A DNA stretch of 31,928 bases from the IMG/VR virus record IMGVR_UViG_3300027671_000004, positions 1 through 31,928 of that record. One strand, 5' to 3'. Shown here one piece after another: positions 18,803-29,092 of the stretch. Made by a program: the position numbers and the translations under genes. Under the pieces are notes generated by a model. It saw only the letters and a list, made by a program, of their open reading frames with translations, was not told where the DNA came from and searched no databases. Within the stretch, counting starts at the first letter, position 1. Each line of letters begins with the position of its first letter. The stretch comes from a virus.

Positions 18803-21430
18803 GTGAGCGTTCCTGTCTACCAGAAAAAGTTCAAGAAGGGCGAGATCACTCCTCTGCTCTACGGGGATACGTCTCAGCCCTGGTACGGGGATGCACTTCG
18901 CCTTTGTAAGAACTGGATACCGATCAGTCAGGGTCCGCTGGTTACACGTCCGGGAACTAAGTTCATTGCAGACACTCCAGGCGATGCGGTGGTCAAGACC
19001 AAGGGATTTCTTTTCCCTGATGGTCGATCTTATGTCTTCGAGTTTAGTAATCTCTTGCTGCGTGTCATCCGCAACGGCGCGTTGGTGGGGGCTCCCTACA
19101 CATTGGCTACACCTTGGACGACGGCGATGCTGCCGTTCCTCAAATTTGCCCAGGTAGGTAACACCGTTACGATCACCTACGGTGGGCAGGCGGCTGGGGA
19201 TGCCGGTATTTCTCCTCGCGATTTGATCCATAGTGCGAACACTGACTCGCCTTGGCAGTTGATTGTGACTCCACTTGCTCCGCTGGTGGTGACGTATACC
19301 CTTGCTCCATCGATCAAATTTTCTAACAGCCAACAGTCTAGTGCGGTGGATTGGCCGGCTTGGAGCGGTGCTGGTGGTGTCATCTACGTTATTGGGGATC
19401 GTGTACGACAGGCGAATCAATCGTGGATCTCTATCCAGAACGCGAATAACGGCAGCCTTCCCGCTTCTGGTTCTTTGTTCTGGACTCTGGCCAATGATGT
19501 TTCTCACCCCGGTGTGGCGGCGGAGTGGCGGCTGACTACGGTGGTGCAGGATAACGTCACCGGACAGGTGTTCGAGACTTCGACTTTTGCTACCTTGTCT
19601 ATGAATGATCCATTGAGTGCGGACCGACCGGCACGTCTGCAGTTCGTGGTGGGTTCTAGTGCAGCCTACCGGATTCTCTTCTCTCGCCTGTACCGAGGGA
19701 CCAATGGCGTCTTCGGTTGGCTTACGGATCTTGTAGGTGCCCCGTTCAACGCTACTTACACCGACTTCGGAGTTGCTCCAGACTTCACTCAGCAGCCTCC
19801 GCAGGCGACGGACCCGTTTTTAGTGGGTGTGACTGACAACTTCCCTGCGGTGGTTTCGCACTACGAGCAGCGCCGGATGTTCTTTCGCTCCTCAGTGTTG
19901 CCGCAGACCTTCTGGGGGAGCAGAATCAACAACATCTACAGTTGGGATCGATTCACTCCTGGCTCGGACGCTGACTCCATCCTCTTCACTATCGTCTCCG
20001 AGGTGCTGGAGGAAATCCGCGCTTTTGCTCCGATGCGGGTCGGTATCATCATGAGCGGACTGGGGGAGTGGACTCTGCGCGGCTCCCAGGGTGCTGCCAT
20101 CTCCCGCTCCAATGTGGATTTGAAGCGGCAGAGCGCGTGGGGTTCTTCTTGGCGTGATCCAATCATCATCGGGAACGGTCTCATCTACAATACCGCCAAG
20201 TCCAACATGGTGCGGGATTTCTTCCCGCTCTACGGTCTCTATACTGACATCTGGGATGGAGATGATCTATCCTGGCAGGCTCGGCACTTCATGGAAGGCC
20301 ACACCATCGTGGACTGGGCCTACCAGAGCGTACCGTATTCGATCATCTGGATGGTGCGTGACGATGGAGTGCTGCTCTCCATGACCTACGTGCGTCCCTC
20401 GCGCGGGTCTATCTCCGATAATGCCACCCCCATCGTAGCCTGGGCGCAGCACTCGACTGGGGTGGGGGACGGCTTCGTGGAGAACGTGGCGGTGGTGCCG
20501 GAGCCGCCCGAGGACGCGGTGTACTTGGTGGTTCGGCGGGTCATCAACGGTGCGACAGTTCGCTACCACGAGCGGATGAACAATTTGATCCCACCGACTG
20601 ACTTTCGTAATGCCCTGGCGCTGGATGCGGCTTCGACGTATGACGGGCACATTAGTGGGACGACGATTCAGTTTTCTGGTGGCACCTACCAAGCTGGAGC
20701 GCAGGCTCTTGTTGTGTCGTCTAATCCGATCTTCAACCCCATTGATATTGGAACCGGGGCAGTAGTTATTGATCCTGATGTGGTGCAACCGAATGGCACA
20801 TTGGGTGTTTCTGCGCGCATTCTTGCCATGGTTCCTTTTGATCTTTTCCACGCAACGGTGGAGTTCGACGGGAATCTAACGCAAGATCAAATCAATCGAT
20901 TCGTTGCTACTGCTGGCAGCACTTGGGCGGTGGCTCGGTCAGTCTTCACCGTCAACCAGTTGACCAACTATCCGGTGGATTCCTTCCAGGTGAACGGTGC
21001 GCGAGGTTTGGCGGCACTGGTAGATGGGAACGTGACCAGCGGCATCATCGTGGCGGGAGCGACAGTCACCCTCCCCATCCCTGGGGTGGTGGTGGCAATT
21101 GGGATCTCTTACAACTGCGACGCGCAACTGCTCGACGCTTACCTGCCAAATGCGGAGATCAGAAATAGGTTCAAGACAGTCCTCAAGGTTGGCTTCAACG
21201 TGGCTACTTCGCGTGGGCTCTGGGCGGGGAAAGATTTCGACAACCTCTTCGAATGGCAGCAACGGCAGGTATCGGACTCTTACGGTACGATCTTACCGGG
21301 AACTGGGTACTTCGAGAATGAAGTGTCGGACGACTGGAACAAGGCTGCCACGGCGGCGGTGCGGCAGTGGGAGCCGCTGCCGGTGTCGCTCTTAGGTGTG
21401 CTGAGGGAGATGGAAATTGGTGGAACTTGA
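18803..21430 (+). CDS. Tail tubular protein B, T7 gp12-like nozzle (875 aa)
   Basis: Makes the tail nozzle. It starts MSVPVYQKKFKKGEITPLLYGDTSQPWYGDALRLCKNWIPISQGPLVTRPGTKFI, the characteristic tail tubular B start (F-x-x-GEISP-L-GR...Y...L-x-x-NF-P...GP-xRRPGT-F). Later family blocks are present, such as YEQRRMFFRSSVLPQTFWGSR and WTLRGSQGAAISRSNVDLKRQSAWGS. Residues 184-229 (WPAWSGAGGVIYVIGDRVRQANQSW to LFW) look like a carbohydrate-binding-type insert. The start is GTG at 18803, directly after the previous stop. Length is at the upper normal range. Confidence 0.9.
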   Translation: MSVPVYQKKFKKGEITPLLYGDTSQPWYGDALRLCKNWIPISQGPLVTRPGTKFIADTPGDAVVKTKGFLFPDGRSYVFEFSNLLLRVIRNGALVGAPYTLATPWTTAMLPFLKFAQVGNTVTITYGGQAAGDAGISPRDLIHSANTDSPWQLIVTPLAPLVVTYTLAPSIKFSNSQQSSAVDWPAWSGAGGVIYVIGDRVRQANQSWISIQNANNGSLPASGSLFWTLANDVSHPGVAAEWRLTTVVQDNVTGQVFETSTFATLSMNDPLSADRPARLQFVVGSSAAYRILFSRLYRGTNGVFGWLTDLVGAPFNATYTDFGVAPDFTQQPPQATDPFLVGVTDNFPAVVSHYEQRRMFFRSSVLPQTFWGSRINNIYSWDRFTPGSDADSILFTIVSEVLEEIRAFAPMRVGIIMSGLGEWTLRGSQGAAISRSNVDLKRQSAWGSSWRDPIIIGNGLIYNTAKSNMVRDFFPLYGLYTDIWDGDDLSWQARHFMEGHTIVDWAYQSVPYSIIWMVRDDGVLLSMTYVRPSRGSISDNATPIVAWAQHSTGVGDGFVENVAVVPEPPEDAVYLVVRRVINGATVRYHERMNNLIPPTDFRNALALDAASTYDGHISGTTIQFSGGTYQAGAQALVVSSNPIFNPIDIGTGAVVIDPDVVQPNGTLGVSARILAMVPFDLFHATVEFDGNLTQDQINRFVATAGSTWAVARSVFTVNQLTNYPVDSFQVNGARGLAALVDGNVTSGIIVAGATVTLPIPGVVVAIGISYNCDAQLLDAYLPNAEIRNRFKTVLKVGFNVATSRGLWAGKDFDNLFEWQQRQVSDSYGTILPGTGYFENEVSDDWNKAATAAVRQWEPLPVSLLGVLREMEIGGT

Positions 21431-21926
21431 GTTGAAGTGTCTGGCGGCGGGAGTCCGACTGGAGCGGGCCAATAAGCGGCACGCGCGGGAGTTCGCGCGC
21501 CAGGTGCGCCCCCAGGACAAGGCTGAGGTGTGGGCCTCCGGAAAGCTGATGCCGGAGCAGGCCGCGCGCGGGTCCATCAACCGCTCCATCTACGCCTACG
21601 CTGGGTACGCCGAAGACAGGAGTCTGCTGGCGGTGTTTGGGATCGTTGACTACAGGAATGGTTGGGCGGCCCCCTGGGCGCTCAGTACCATCCATGTGGA
21701 TACCCACCCGCTGACTTTCTGGCGAGCGAGCAAGATCATCTTGGCGCATATGCGGGACAGCTATCCGCAGATGGTGCAGATGATCGATAGCCACTACACC
21801 AGTGCGCTCCGCTGGATAGAGCGGCTGGGCTTCACTTTGGAGGGGGCGGAGCCGCACGGCTGGCAGAAGCGACTTTTCTGCCGGGCACAGATACTCACTC
21901 CTAGGTTGATCTTGGAGGCAGGCTGA
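21417..21926 (+). CDS. GNAT-like T7 gp13-type protein (169 aa)
   Basis: ELKCLAAGVRLERANKRHAREFARQVRPQDKAEVWAS, followed by a central beta-region (SLLAVFGIVDYRNGWAAPWALSTIHVDTHPLTFWRASKIILAHM) and the typical GNAT ending TSALRWIERLGFTLEGAEP. The position, between nozzle and gp14-like genes, matches T7 gp13, which is required for correct virion assembly. Catalytic acetyltransfer is uncertain, since such phage members often lack a clear acetyl-CoA loop. The start is TTG (21417) or GTG (21420), with GGGAG upstream, overlapping the nozzle gene by 14 bases. Confidence 0.72.
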   Translation: MVELELKCLAAGVRLERANKRHAREFARQVRPQDKAEVWASGKLMPEQAARGSINRSIYAYAGYAEDRSLLAVFGIVDYRNGWAAPWALSTIHVDTHPLTFWRASKIILAHMRDSYPQMVQMIDSHYTSALRWIERLGFTLEGAEPHGWQKRLFCRAQILTPRLILEAG

Positions 21927-22474
21927 TGTGTGAAATTGTCACCATGACTGCCATCGGAGTTACCCTGGCAGGGACCGCCGTCCAAGCCAGCGCGGCAGCT
22001 TCACGCGGGGAGGCGGCCCAGGCGACGGCCAGGCGCGCCGCTGGGATGGCGGAGCGGCAGGCGGCTGACGCCATCGCTCGCGCCGACCTTCCCGCCTCCC
22101 GGGTGCGGATGCGGGCTGGGCAGTTCATCGGGGTGCAGGAAGCGCACTTCGCCGCCTCTGGTGTGGCGGTGGGGGTGGGAAGCGCGGGCGACGTGACCCA
22201 GGAGACGCGCATTCTTTCGGACCAGGACGAACAGGTGGTCCGCAGCGATGCGGCTCGCGAGGCGTACGGTTTTCGTACCAAGGCGCAGGCGTACCAACAG
22301 GAGGGTGAGATCGCGAAGTCCGAGGCCAAGAACGCCGTGCTGGCTAGCGTCATCGGTGGGGTAGGCAAGATGGCCTTCATCGGCGCCAAAGGCTGGCTGG
22401 ATCTACCGAAGGAAGAGGCGCCGGAAGAAGTGCTGCGTCCAACAGAGACTCAATTCAACGAGCAGGGGATCTGA
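21926..22474 (+). CDS. Internal virion protein, T7 gp14-like (182 aa)
   Basis: An Ala-rich protein with a hydrophobic N-terminal segment (MTAIGVTLAGTAVQASAAASRGEAAQATARRAAGMAERQAADAIARADL) followed by FIGVQEAHFAASGVAVGVGSAGDV, which is the usual pattern of the gp14/core protein family. In T7, gp14 leaves the capsid first and makes a pore in the outer membrane. The order here (after the gp13-like gene, before two large ejection proteins) is the same. The ATG shares one base with the preceding stop (TGATG). Confidence 0.78.
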   Translation: MCEIVTMTAIGVTLAGTAVQASAAASRGEAAQATARRAAGMAERQAADAIARADLPASRVRMRAGQFIGVQEAHFAASGVAVGVGSAGDVTQETRILSDQDEQVVRSDAAREAYGFRTKAQAYQQEGEIAKSEAKNAVLASVIGGVGKMAFIGAKGWLDLPKEEAPEEVLRPTETQFNEQGI

Positions 22475-24171
22475 TGGATATTCCCATCATCGGCATCCAC
22501 CCGAATGAAGAGCAGCCGACTCCAATTACTCCGGAGCCGACGCCTGGTGCGGCCGCTTTCCCCGGCCAAGTGGGGGCGGTGACCGAGCAGGCTAGTATGG
22601 AGGCGGCTACCATCGCTCAGAACCAGCGCATGCTCACCGCTCAGGAGCAGGCGGTGAAGGCGGAGTCTGACTATCTCGGCTATGCGATGCAGGCTCGAGA
22701 TCGGTTCTCTGAACTGCGTGGGTTGGATGCTTTGTCGGTGTCCGAGGAAGTGAAGGAAGGACTCAAGACCAAGCTGTATGAGATCCGTGATTCACTTCGC
22801 AGCCGTCACGCCCGCGACAGCTTCATGGCCAGTTCGATGCGCAACTGGCGAATCTTTGAGAGTCAGATCAATACACACGCCGGCCAGCAGCGTGTTGCGT
22901 TGGACGCGGGGACTTACACCAACGGCATCCAAGAGCAGGCCAAGTTTCTTGCTGGCTACGGTGCTACAGCTGGTGCTGATCTTAGTAGGGCTCACGATGT
23001 GATAGAGGCTAAGCAGATGCAGGCGTACCAGCGGGCGGCTCTACTCGGCTACCCCGAGGAGGCAGCCCACGCTTTCGCCGCCAAGACTCTGGCCCCGATG
23101 CTGGATGCTTGGGTGGGCTCTCTGGTTGGCGCTGGGCACCCTCAAGCGAAAGAGGAGTTCGAGCGTTGGCAGGAGTTCATGTCTCCGGGGAAGATCCAAT
23201 CCGTGAACATGAAGCTTGACGTTCATCAGGGGAAGCAGATAGCGGCTGACATCGTGTTCAACGCTCCTAAGTTGAATTTCTCCCGCAAAGGTGAACCGGA
23301 CAAGGACGGGATGCCAGATGAGAACTGGGTGAATGATCGATTGTCCAAGTTGTCTGATGAAGAGCGACGGGTAGCGGAGCCGATGGTGAGTAAGCTGATG
23401 GGGGAGGAATCGAAGCGGTTCAATCTGGCCGTCAACGCCAGGATTGGTCAGATCATGGCAGACGGTCATACGGTAGACGGTAACTTTGAAATGGATCGAG
23501 AGAAGTCTTCTGATGAGATAACCTGGATGGAGCGCAACGCGCCTGGTGGTCCGGGACAGAAGCCTGGGCTGCGGGAGTTGGAGAAGTTGGAAGGGCGGGA
23601 CGCTAAGCAAGCGGAGGCGAAGGCGGATGAAGAAGGTCTGCGGATGCTCCGCCATGATTTGATCAAGACGCTGGAGTCTGACCCTGAAGGTTTCAGAAAG
23701 CTGACTCCGGTAGACCTGGATAACCAGATGCTCGGTGACGGCATCCTTAGCTCCAAGGGGATGCGGGCTGGCCAGCAGATGCTCAAGGGTCTGCAGAACA
23801 GCCCCAAGTTGCAGCTGCTTCAATCCGTCCCCGCCCATGTGCAGAAAGGTCTGCTGCAGATCTTCCAGGGTCAAGGCGATAAGGACCAGCGAGATCTATA
23901 CGAGCCTGAACTGATTTCGGAGTTGAGCGAATTCATCCAGCAATCTGGTAAGGAGCACATCGATGATGTAGCTATCAACCAGTTCATCCACCACGCCTTC
24001 GACCGCAAGGCTGTTCCTGGAAAGATCTGGGGAGAACACTGGCCAAACCATCCCTACCTCATCGAACTGCGGAAGGAAGCGCGGGACAAGACAGGTGGCG
24101 GGCGACTCCCGGTTCGGATACTCCGTGACAAAGCAACTGGCGAGTTGAGGGTGATCTATGGCACGGACTGA
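22474..24171 (+). CDS. Internal virion protein, T7 gp15 position (565 aa)
   Basis: A mostly helical protein without membrane segments. A Pro-rich N-terminus comes before a long helical body (TEQASMEAATIAQNQRMLTAQEQAVKAESDYLGYAMQARDRFSELRG). The C-terminal region has VPAHVQKGLLQIFQGQGDKDQRDLY and a globular end (GRLPVRILRDKATGELRVIYG). It lies exactly where T7 has gp15, the periplasmic tube protein of the DNA-ejection apparatus. Sequence similarity to gp15 itself is not obvious; the assignment is mainly by order, size and helical nature. The start shares one base with the preceding stop (TGATG). Confidence 0.72.
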   Translation: MDIPIIGIHPNEEQPTPITPEPTPGAAAFPGQVGAVTEQASMEAATIAQNQRMLTAQEQAVKAESDYLGYAMQARDRFSELRGLDALSVSEEVKEGLKTKLYEIRDSLRSRHARDSFMASSMRNWRIFESQINTHAGQQRVALDAGTYTNGIQEQAKFLAGYGATAGADLSRAHDVIEAKQMQAYQRAALLGYPEEAAHAFAAKTLAPMLDAWVGSLVGAGHPQAKEEFERWQEFMSPGKIQSVNMKLDVHQGKQIAADIVFNAPKLNFSRKGEPDKDGMPDENWVNDRLSKLSDEERRVAEPMVSKLMGEESKRFNLAVNARIGQIMADGHTVDGNFEMDREKSSDEITWMERNAPGGPGQKPGLRELEKLEGRDAKQAEAKADEEGLRMLRHDLIKTLESDPEGFRKLTPVDLDNQMLGDGILSSKGMRAGQQMLKGLQNSPKLQLLQSVPAHVQKGLLQIFQGQGDKDQRDLYEPELISELSEFIQQSGKEHIDDVAINQFIHHAFDRKAVPGKIWGEHWPNHPYLIELRKEARDKTGGGRLPVRILRDKATGELRVIYGTD

Positions 24172-27100
24172 AACACCCGTTCCGACTGACAAACCCATCG
24201 GTGAGCCGATGGCCGCGTCCTACTATAACCGCAAGGGGCATCAGGATTACCGGGGTCCGAACATGGATGAGAACACCACCCCGCTCGGTCCACCCCCCGC
24301 GCTGCCGGCTGGATACGACTCTGAAAAGTGGGAGGATGTAACTCCGAAGTCTGCCGGTCAGTGGGAAGATGTCACCCCTCGCCCCTCCGCCCTGGTGGCA
24401 CTGGACGGTACTCGGCATACGACCGACAAAGCGATCCAGGCGCTGGAGGAAGCTTCACGGACCGGTTATGGGGCGGAGCACTTCGCCGGGGAGGGTACTA
24501 TTGCCGATCCAGGGACTCCTGGTTACCAGCACATTCTTCAGACTTTCCGCCAGTCCTTGGACGATACTCCGGGGCTCTACGCCTACGCTTCACGCACCAA
24601 GGTGCACGCCTCCGCTGTGGCCGCTGACGCGGAGAAGTGGAGTGCGGTGGAGAAGTTTCTTTCTGGTAGGATCGACATACTGCCGGTTCCGCCAGACTGG
24701 ACTCCGTACGGTCCTAATGGTGTTTATGATCCTGGAATGGCTGATTACGTCCGCCTTCATGGTGGGCTTCCGGTGTCGGATGCGCCTCCGGTGTGGATGG
24801 CAGCCATGGCCCAGGGCAGTGAGCGGGCCTGGCTTTCCCTGAAGAGCTTCGCTCAGTTCGCTTTCGGTCCTGGGCTCTCCAAAGAACAGAAGCAATCGCT
24901 CGCCCAGTCCATCGAGGAGACCGCGTTGGAGACGCAGAAGCCCATCCGTGGCATCGCCGGGCCGGTGAGTGCCGGGGTGGCCAAGGTGGCGTCCCTGGCC
25001 CCGCAGATGGCGGGGTTGGCGGTGGCGAGCCTGGCCGGACCGGAGGCGACCTTTGCCGCCTTTTGGGCGCAGGGGATCGGGAATCTGAAGCTAGCTGGAG
25101 TGGACGACGTGCTGGCTATGGGTGGTGGGTTCGTCTCCGCCAGCATGGGCACCTGGTTGATGGGCGGGTTGCTCAAGTCTCTGCTGCCGCGACAGATTAT
25201 TTACGACACCAGTCTGATTGGTGTGATGGCGATGCGGCAGGCGATCAAGAATCCCAGCATCATCAGCGGCGTCGGCAAGTTCGGCCGCCACGCCATCTTC
25301 GGCTACCTGGGCATGCTGGGGATGGGGCTTTCCGACTCCCTCACCATCCAGGCCCAGCAGGGGAAGTTCGACGGCTCCAAGCTCTTCAACGACGCCGTTC
25401 AGACCAGTGAAGACTACGTAGCCATGCTCCCCTACGCGATGCTGGGACCGCTGCGGGATCACTTCGACATGCGGGGGAAGTGGCTAGAGGCGCACGCCGA
25501 CTCCATGCGCATCGGCAGTGGCTTGGCGGGATTGAATGCCACCAAGCTGGCAGAGAAGTCGCCGCAGGAAGCCAAGCAGTTGATGGGGCTGATGGGCTCC
25601 CGTCCCATCTACCTGGACCCCAAGGTGGTGGAATCGGCCGCCAGGGTGCTCAACGTAGACCCCGCCGCCCTGGCCAGGCAGATGACTGGGCGCGCGGGAG
25701 CCCTGGAGGCGGCCCAGAACAGCAACACGCCGCTGCGGGTGCCGGGGGCGGCCCTGGTGGACCTGAAGGACCACCCCCAGGTGGCGGAGAACGCCAAGTT
25801 CGAGCCGGATGGCGTGACCCTGAAGGAAGCGCAGAAGTTCCCCATCGAGGACGCGGAGCTTGACGCCTTCCTGGCGGCGAACAGGAAGAAGGCGCCGCAG
25901 AAGCCGCTCACCGATGAGGAGATCGTGAAGACCGTCAAGGAGGCCAAGGAGAGCTTCCAGGGTCCGCTACCCGGCACTGGCGAGGGGACCAAGCCGGAGC
26001 TTCGCCGCTACGCCGACGATGCAGTCAAGCGGATGACCGTCGGTGAGATTGCCGCCAGTGGTCAGATCTACAAGCAGGCCATGGAGCGCTCGCAGGGGGC
26101 GCTGGAAGCTCTGCACCAGCAAGTGATCGAGAAGCTAGCCAAGGCCCAGGAGACGACTCAGAAGGGGGTAGAGAAGGGTACCCAGGCCACTGAGGAAGCT
26201 CAGGCGTCGGCGCGGATGAACGAGCAGTTCGCTCGCACCGCTCGTCTCCGGGAATGGCTGAAGAGTCTGAATATCGCAGATCGCAAGCCAGAGAAGATGC
26301 CGGAACCGTCCAGCGCCGAGACTGGGCTCTACGACATCCCTGGTCTTCCCGGCGTTCAGGTGGAGAAGTCCCTGGCGGAGAAGTGGTACTCGCTGGGTGA
26401 GGCGCAGCGTAAGCAGGCGATCTCTCTCTACAAGCTGTCGGAGAACACCAAGACGAAGGCGGAGGATCTGTCGGTCAAGGCTACCCAGAAAGTGGTTGAG
26501 GCTGGCGACGCCGCCCAGGAGGCTCTGCGGCAGGAGCGACTCCGGGACCTGAACCGGGCGATGGAGCAGGCCCGGGCCAGGGCGGAGAAGGAGAACGATA
26601 AGATCGAGAAGTACATTGACCAACAGAAAGCCGACCCCATCCGCGAGTCCACCTACGCCTCCGGGATGGAGCTTGGGGTCATCTACGACACGGTGATGGA
26701 GGGCCTAGGCAAGCGGGTGTCGGATGGTCGCGCCCCGCGCATCGGCATTGATCAGGCCATCAACATCCTTATCGATGGCGGAGATGAGCCAGGCTTCAAC
26801 GTAGACCACCTCCGGGAGTTGTCCGCTCGCCCACGCGGGTTCGAAGGGCTGCTCCCCTGGGAGGCTGATAACCTGGAGAACGTCCTCCGCACCGTCCGCC
26901 GCCTGGCCCTCCAGCGGAGCAAGACTTACCGGAGCGGCAAGGAATTCGAGCGTGATGCGGAGATCACCAACATGGACAGAGAGCTTGCCAAGGGCTCCAA
27001 GGGAGGCAAGTTCAGCTACGAGCACGGCGATACCGGGGCGAAGGCTCCGTTCATGCAGAAGCTGGTAGCGGAGAACGCCAACGCCGATTCCCTCCTCCGC

Positions 27101-29092
27101 CCGCTCGGTCCTTGGGGCGTTGATCGTCTGCACCAACTCGACTATGCCCTCAAGCTGCAGTCTGACCTTCAGGGCAAGTTTCTCCCACAGATCGAGGTTC
27201 CCAAGGAGTTGAAGGAGCTTTCTGAGAAGACTGTCTCCATGCCGGACATAGACCGGAGCGGTCGGCTCAGCTTCCTCCCCGAGACCGTGCCGATGAAGGA
27301 TCTGTGGAGGGCAGCCAGGATGGCGGGGAGCAAGGACGGCATGGCCAAGCTCTCGGCTGGCTTCGGTGTGCCGGAGATGGAGATCGAACGATGGCTCAAA
27401 GAGCACATCAAGACCAAGGCGGCGTGGGACTTCGTTGACAAGGGCTGGGCGGCCAACGATGAGTTGTACGGTCTGGAGTCAGTGGTGCACGCCCAGCGCT
27501 CCGGTCTGCTCCCGCAGAAGCTGGAGCCGCGACCGATGACGGTCCGCTTCGAGGACGGTACCGAGCAGACCTACAAGGGTGGTTACGATCCTTTCCGCTG
27601 GCACGACGGGCGGGATGGTGCCCCCAAGCCGGTCAGTCCGCAGGACATCTTCATGGGTTCGCGCCAGGGCTTGGACACTCCCCACCGCTTCCTGATGGAG
27701 CGGGGATTGGGTACGGAGTACACCGGGGTGCCGGACATCTCCTGGGGTGCGCTCAAGGCCCACTATGAGTCGATCTTCCACGACATCTCGCATAGTAACA
27801 TGGTGCGGGATACCTATCGGATGATCTACGACCCAGCCTTCAAGGACATGATACGCAATCGTCTCGGCGCTCCCTGGCACGAGGCGATGAAGGACATGCT
27901 CAAGGTCTGGACCTTGGGCCACGTCGTCCCCGATGCGGGCGGTGCTCGGCAGTACAACGCCATCTTCCGCGAGGCCAAGGGGCTGGCGGCGGCGTCTGTC
28001 TTCAACTTGAACTTCCCCGTCATCGGTGGACAGATCGCTCACTTCATCATTGGCAAGTACGGTCTGGACATCTCCTACCGGCACATGAGTGCCGGCTTCG
28101 CCCATGCCATGACCCCGGAGGGCTGGCGGGAGGCGATGGAGTCGCCGGTGGTGGGGTTCCGTAATGATCGCTACACACCGAAGATGAACCAGATGTGGCA
28201 GGAGACGATGGGCTACGGTCCCAACCGCTACCGGGAAGCCCTCTCCAAGGGTTCGCAGGAAGCCCAGCACCTGATGGACACCTACCTCTCCCGGGGCTTC
28301 TATCACGCCGCCAAGTACGATTTCCTCGCCCGCAACCCGGGGGATGAAGCGGGGGCCAGGGCGTTTGGGGACGAGACTGTCCGCCGGGCCATGCCCTCCA
28401 TGCACGTCGAGACTGGCTCGGAGATCACTCGCAGCCGCCAGTACGGTCTCCTCACCATGGTGAAGAACTTCCCCAACACGGTGCTGAATATGAAGGGGAT
28501 GATGAACTGGGAGACCCGTGTGAAGATCGGTGAGGGTGACAGTCCGGTCTGGGCGCGCACTCAGCAGATTGGCCGGTTGGTGGGGATGGCTGGAGGCTTG
28601 GGGTTGGGCCTGTACCTGATGGGTCACGGCAAGCAGGAGAAAGAGGAGTGGTGGCAGTTCGCCGGCCGGACTGCTTTCACCGAAGCCACCTACGGCAATC
28701 CGCTCCTGCACCTGACCGCTCAGGCGTTCGGTCCCACCCTGGTGGGCGAGGGAATCGGCCGGGTCAACTTCTTCTCTACCCCCGCTGGGGACATGCTTGA
28801 TCGAGTAGTGCGAGACGTGGGCCACCTGGCCCAGCGCGACCGGCCGCTGGACAAGAAGATGTGGGATGCCTTGGACGCGGCGGGGCGCGTCTTCGGTGCT
28901 CCCCTTCCGCCTCCCTTGCTTCGATCCGCCCAGGGGATATATAAGCTGGGCCGGTACCACTTGCTCGACCGCAACGACTTCTACAAGACGCCGCGCGGAT
29001 TCTTGGACGAACTCTCCATCGCCGGCTACGGGGAACGCCGCACCGGCACCCCAGCTACTGATTTGCAGACCTTGATTGGAGGTGGACGATGA
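24158..29092 (+). CDS. Giant internal virion protein, T7 gp16-like ejection protein (1644 aa)
   Basis: The largest gene. The N-terminus carries a tandem WEDVTP motif at residues 58-63 and 69-74. Residues about 265-405 hold a run of hydrophobic segments (MAGLAVASLAGPEATFAAFW, MGTWLMGGLLKSLL, HAIFGYLGMLGMGLSDSL) suited to crossing the inner membrane. Residues about 610-840 are long charged coiled-coil helices. The C-terminal third is globular with further hydrophobic stretches (IGRLVGMAGGLGLGLYLMG). In T7, gp16 ejects last and spans the inner membrane. No transglycosylase catalytic motif is recognised. It overlaps the previous gene by 14 bases and the fibre gene by four. Confidence 0.82.
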   Translation: MARTETPVPTDKPIGEPMAASYYNRKGHQDYRGPNMDENTTPLGPPPALPAGYDSEKWEDVTPKSAGQWEDVTPRPSALVALDGTRHTTDKAIQALEEASRTGYGAEHFAGEGTIADPGTPGYQHILQTFRQSLDDTPGLYAYASRTKVHASAVAADAEKWSAVEKFLSGRIDILPVPPDWTPYGPNGVYDPGMADYVRLHGGLPVSDAPPVWMAAMAQGSERAWLSLKSFAQFAFGPGLSKEQKQSLAQSIEETALETQKPIRGIAGPVSAGVAKVASLAPQMAGLAVASLAGPEATFAAFWAQGIGNLKLAGVDDVLAMGGGFVSASMGTWLMGGLLKSLLPRQIIYDTSLIGVMAMRQAIKNPSIISGVGKFGRHAIFGYLGMLGMGLSDSLTIQAQQGKFDGSKLFNDAVQTSEDYVAMLPYAMLGPLRDHFDMRGKWLEAHADSMRIGSGLAGLNATKLAEKSPQEAKQLMGLMGSRPIYLDPKVVESAARVLNVDPAALARQMTGRAGALEAAQNSNTPLRVPGAALVDLKDHPQVAENAKFEPDGVTLKEAQKFPIEDAELDAFLAANRKKAPQKPLTDEEIVKTVKEAKESFQGPLPGTGEGTKPELRRYADDAVKRMTVGEIAASGQIYKQAMERSQGALEALHQQVIEKLAKAQETTQKGVEKGTQATEEAQASARMNEQFARTARLREWLKSLNIADRKPEKMPEPSSAETGLYDIPGLPGVQVEKSLAEKWYSLGEAQRKQAISLYKLSENTKTKAEDLSVKATQKVVEAGDAAQEALRQERLRDLNRAMEQARARAEKENDKIEKYIDQQKADPIRESTYASGMELGVIYDTVMEGLGKRVSDGRAPRIGIDQAINILIDGGDEPGFNVDHLRELSARPRGFEGLLPWEADNLENVLRTVRRLALQRSKTYRSGKEFERDAEITNMDRELAKGSKGGKFSYEHGDTGAKAPFMQKLVAENANADSLLRPLGPWGVDRLHQLDYALKLQSDLQGKFLPQIEVPKELKELSEKTVSMPDIDRSGRLSFLPETVPMKDLWRAARMAGSKDGMAKLSAGFGVPEMEIERWLKEHIKTKAAWDFVDKGWAANDELYGLESVVHAQRSGLLPQKLEPRPMTVRFEDGTEQTYKGGYDPFRWHDGRDGAPKPVSPQDIFMGSRQGLDTPHRFLMERGLGTEYTGVPDISWGALKAHYESIFHDISHSNMVRDTYRMIYDPAFKDMIRNRLGAPWHEAMKDMLKVWTLGHVVPDAGGARQYNAIFREAKGLAAASVFNLNFPVIGGQIAHFIIGKYGLDISYRHMSAGFAHAMTPEGWREAMESPVVGFRNDRYTPKMNQMWQETMGYGPNRYREALSKGSQEAQHLMDTYLSRGFYHAAKYDFLARNPGDEAGARAFGDETVRRAMPSMHVETGSEITRSRQYGLLTMVKNFPNTVLNMKGMMNWETRVKIGEGDSPVWARTQQIGRLVGMAGGLGLGLYLMGHGKQEKEEWWQFAGRTAFTEATYGNPLLHLTAQAFGPTLVGEGIGRVNFFSTPAGDMLDRVVRDVGHLAQRDRPLDKKMWDALDAAGRVFGAPLPPPLLRSAQGIYKLGRYHLLDRNDFYKTPRGFLDELSIAGYGERRTGTPATDLQTLIGGGR

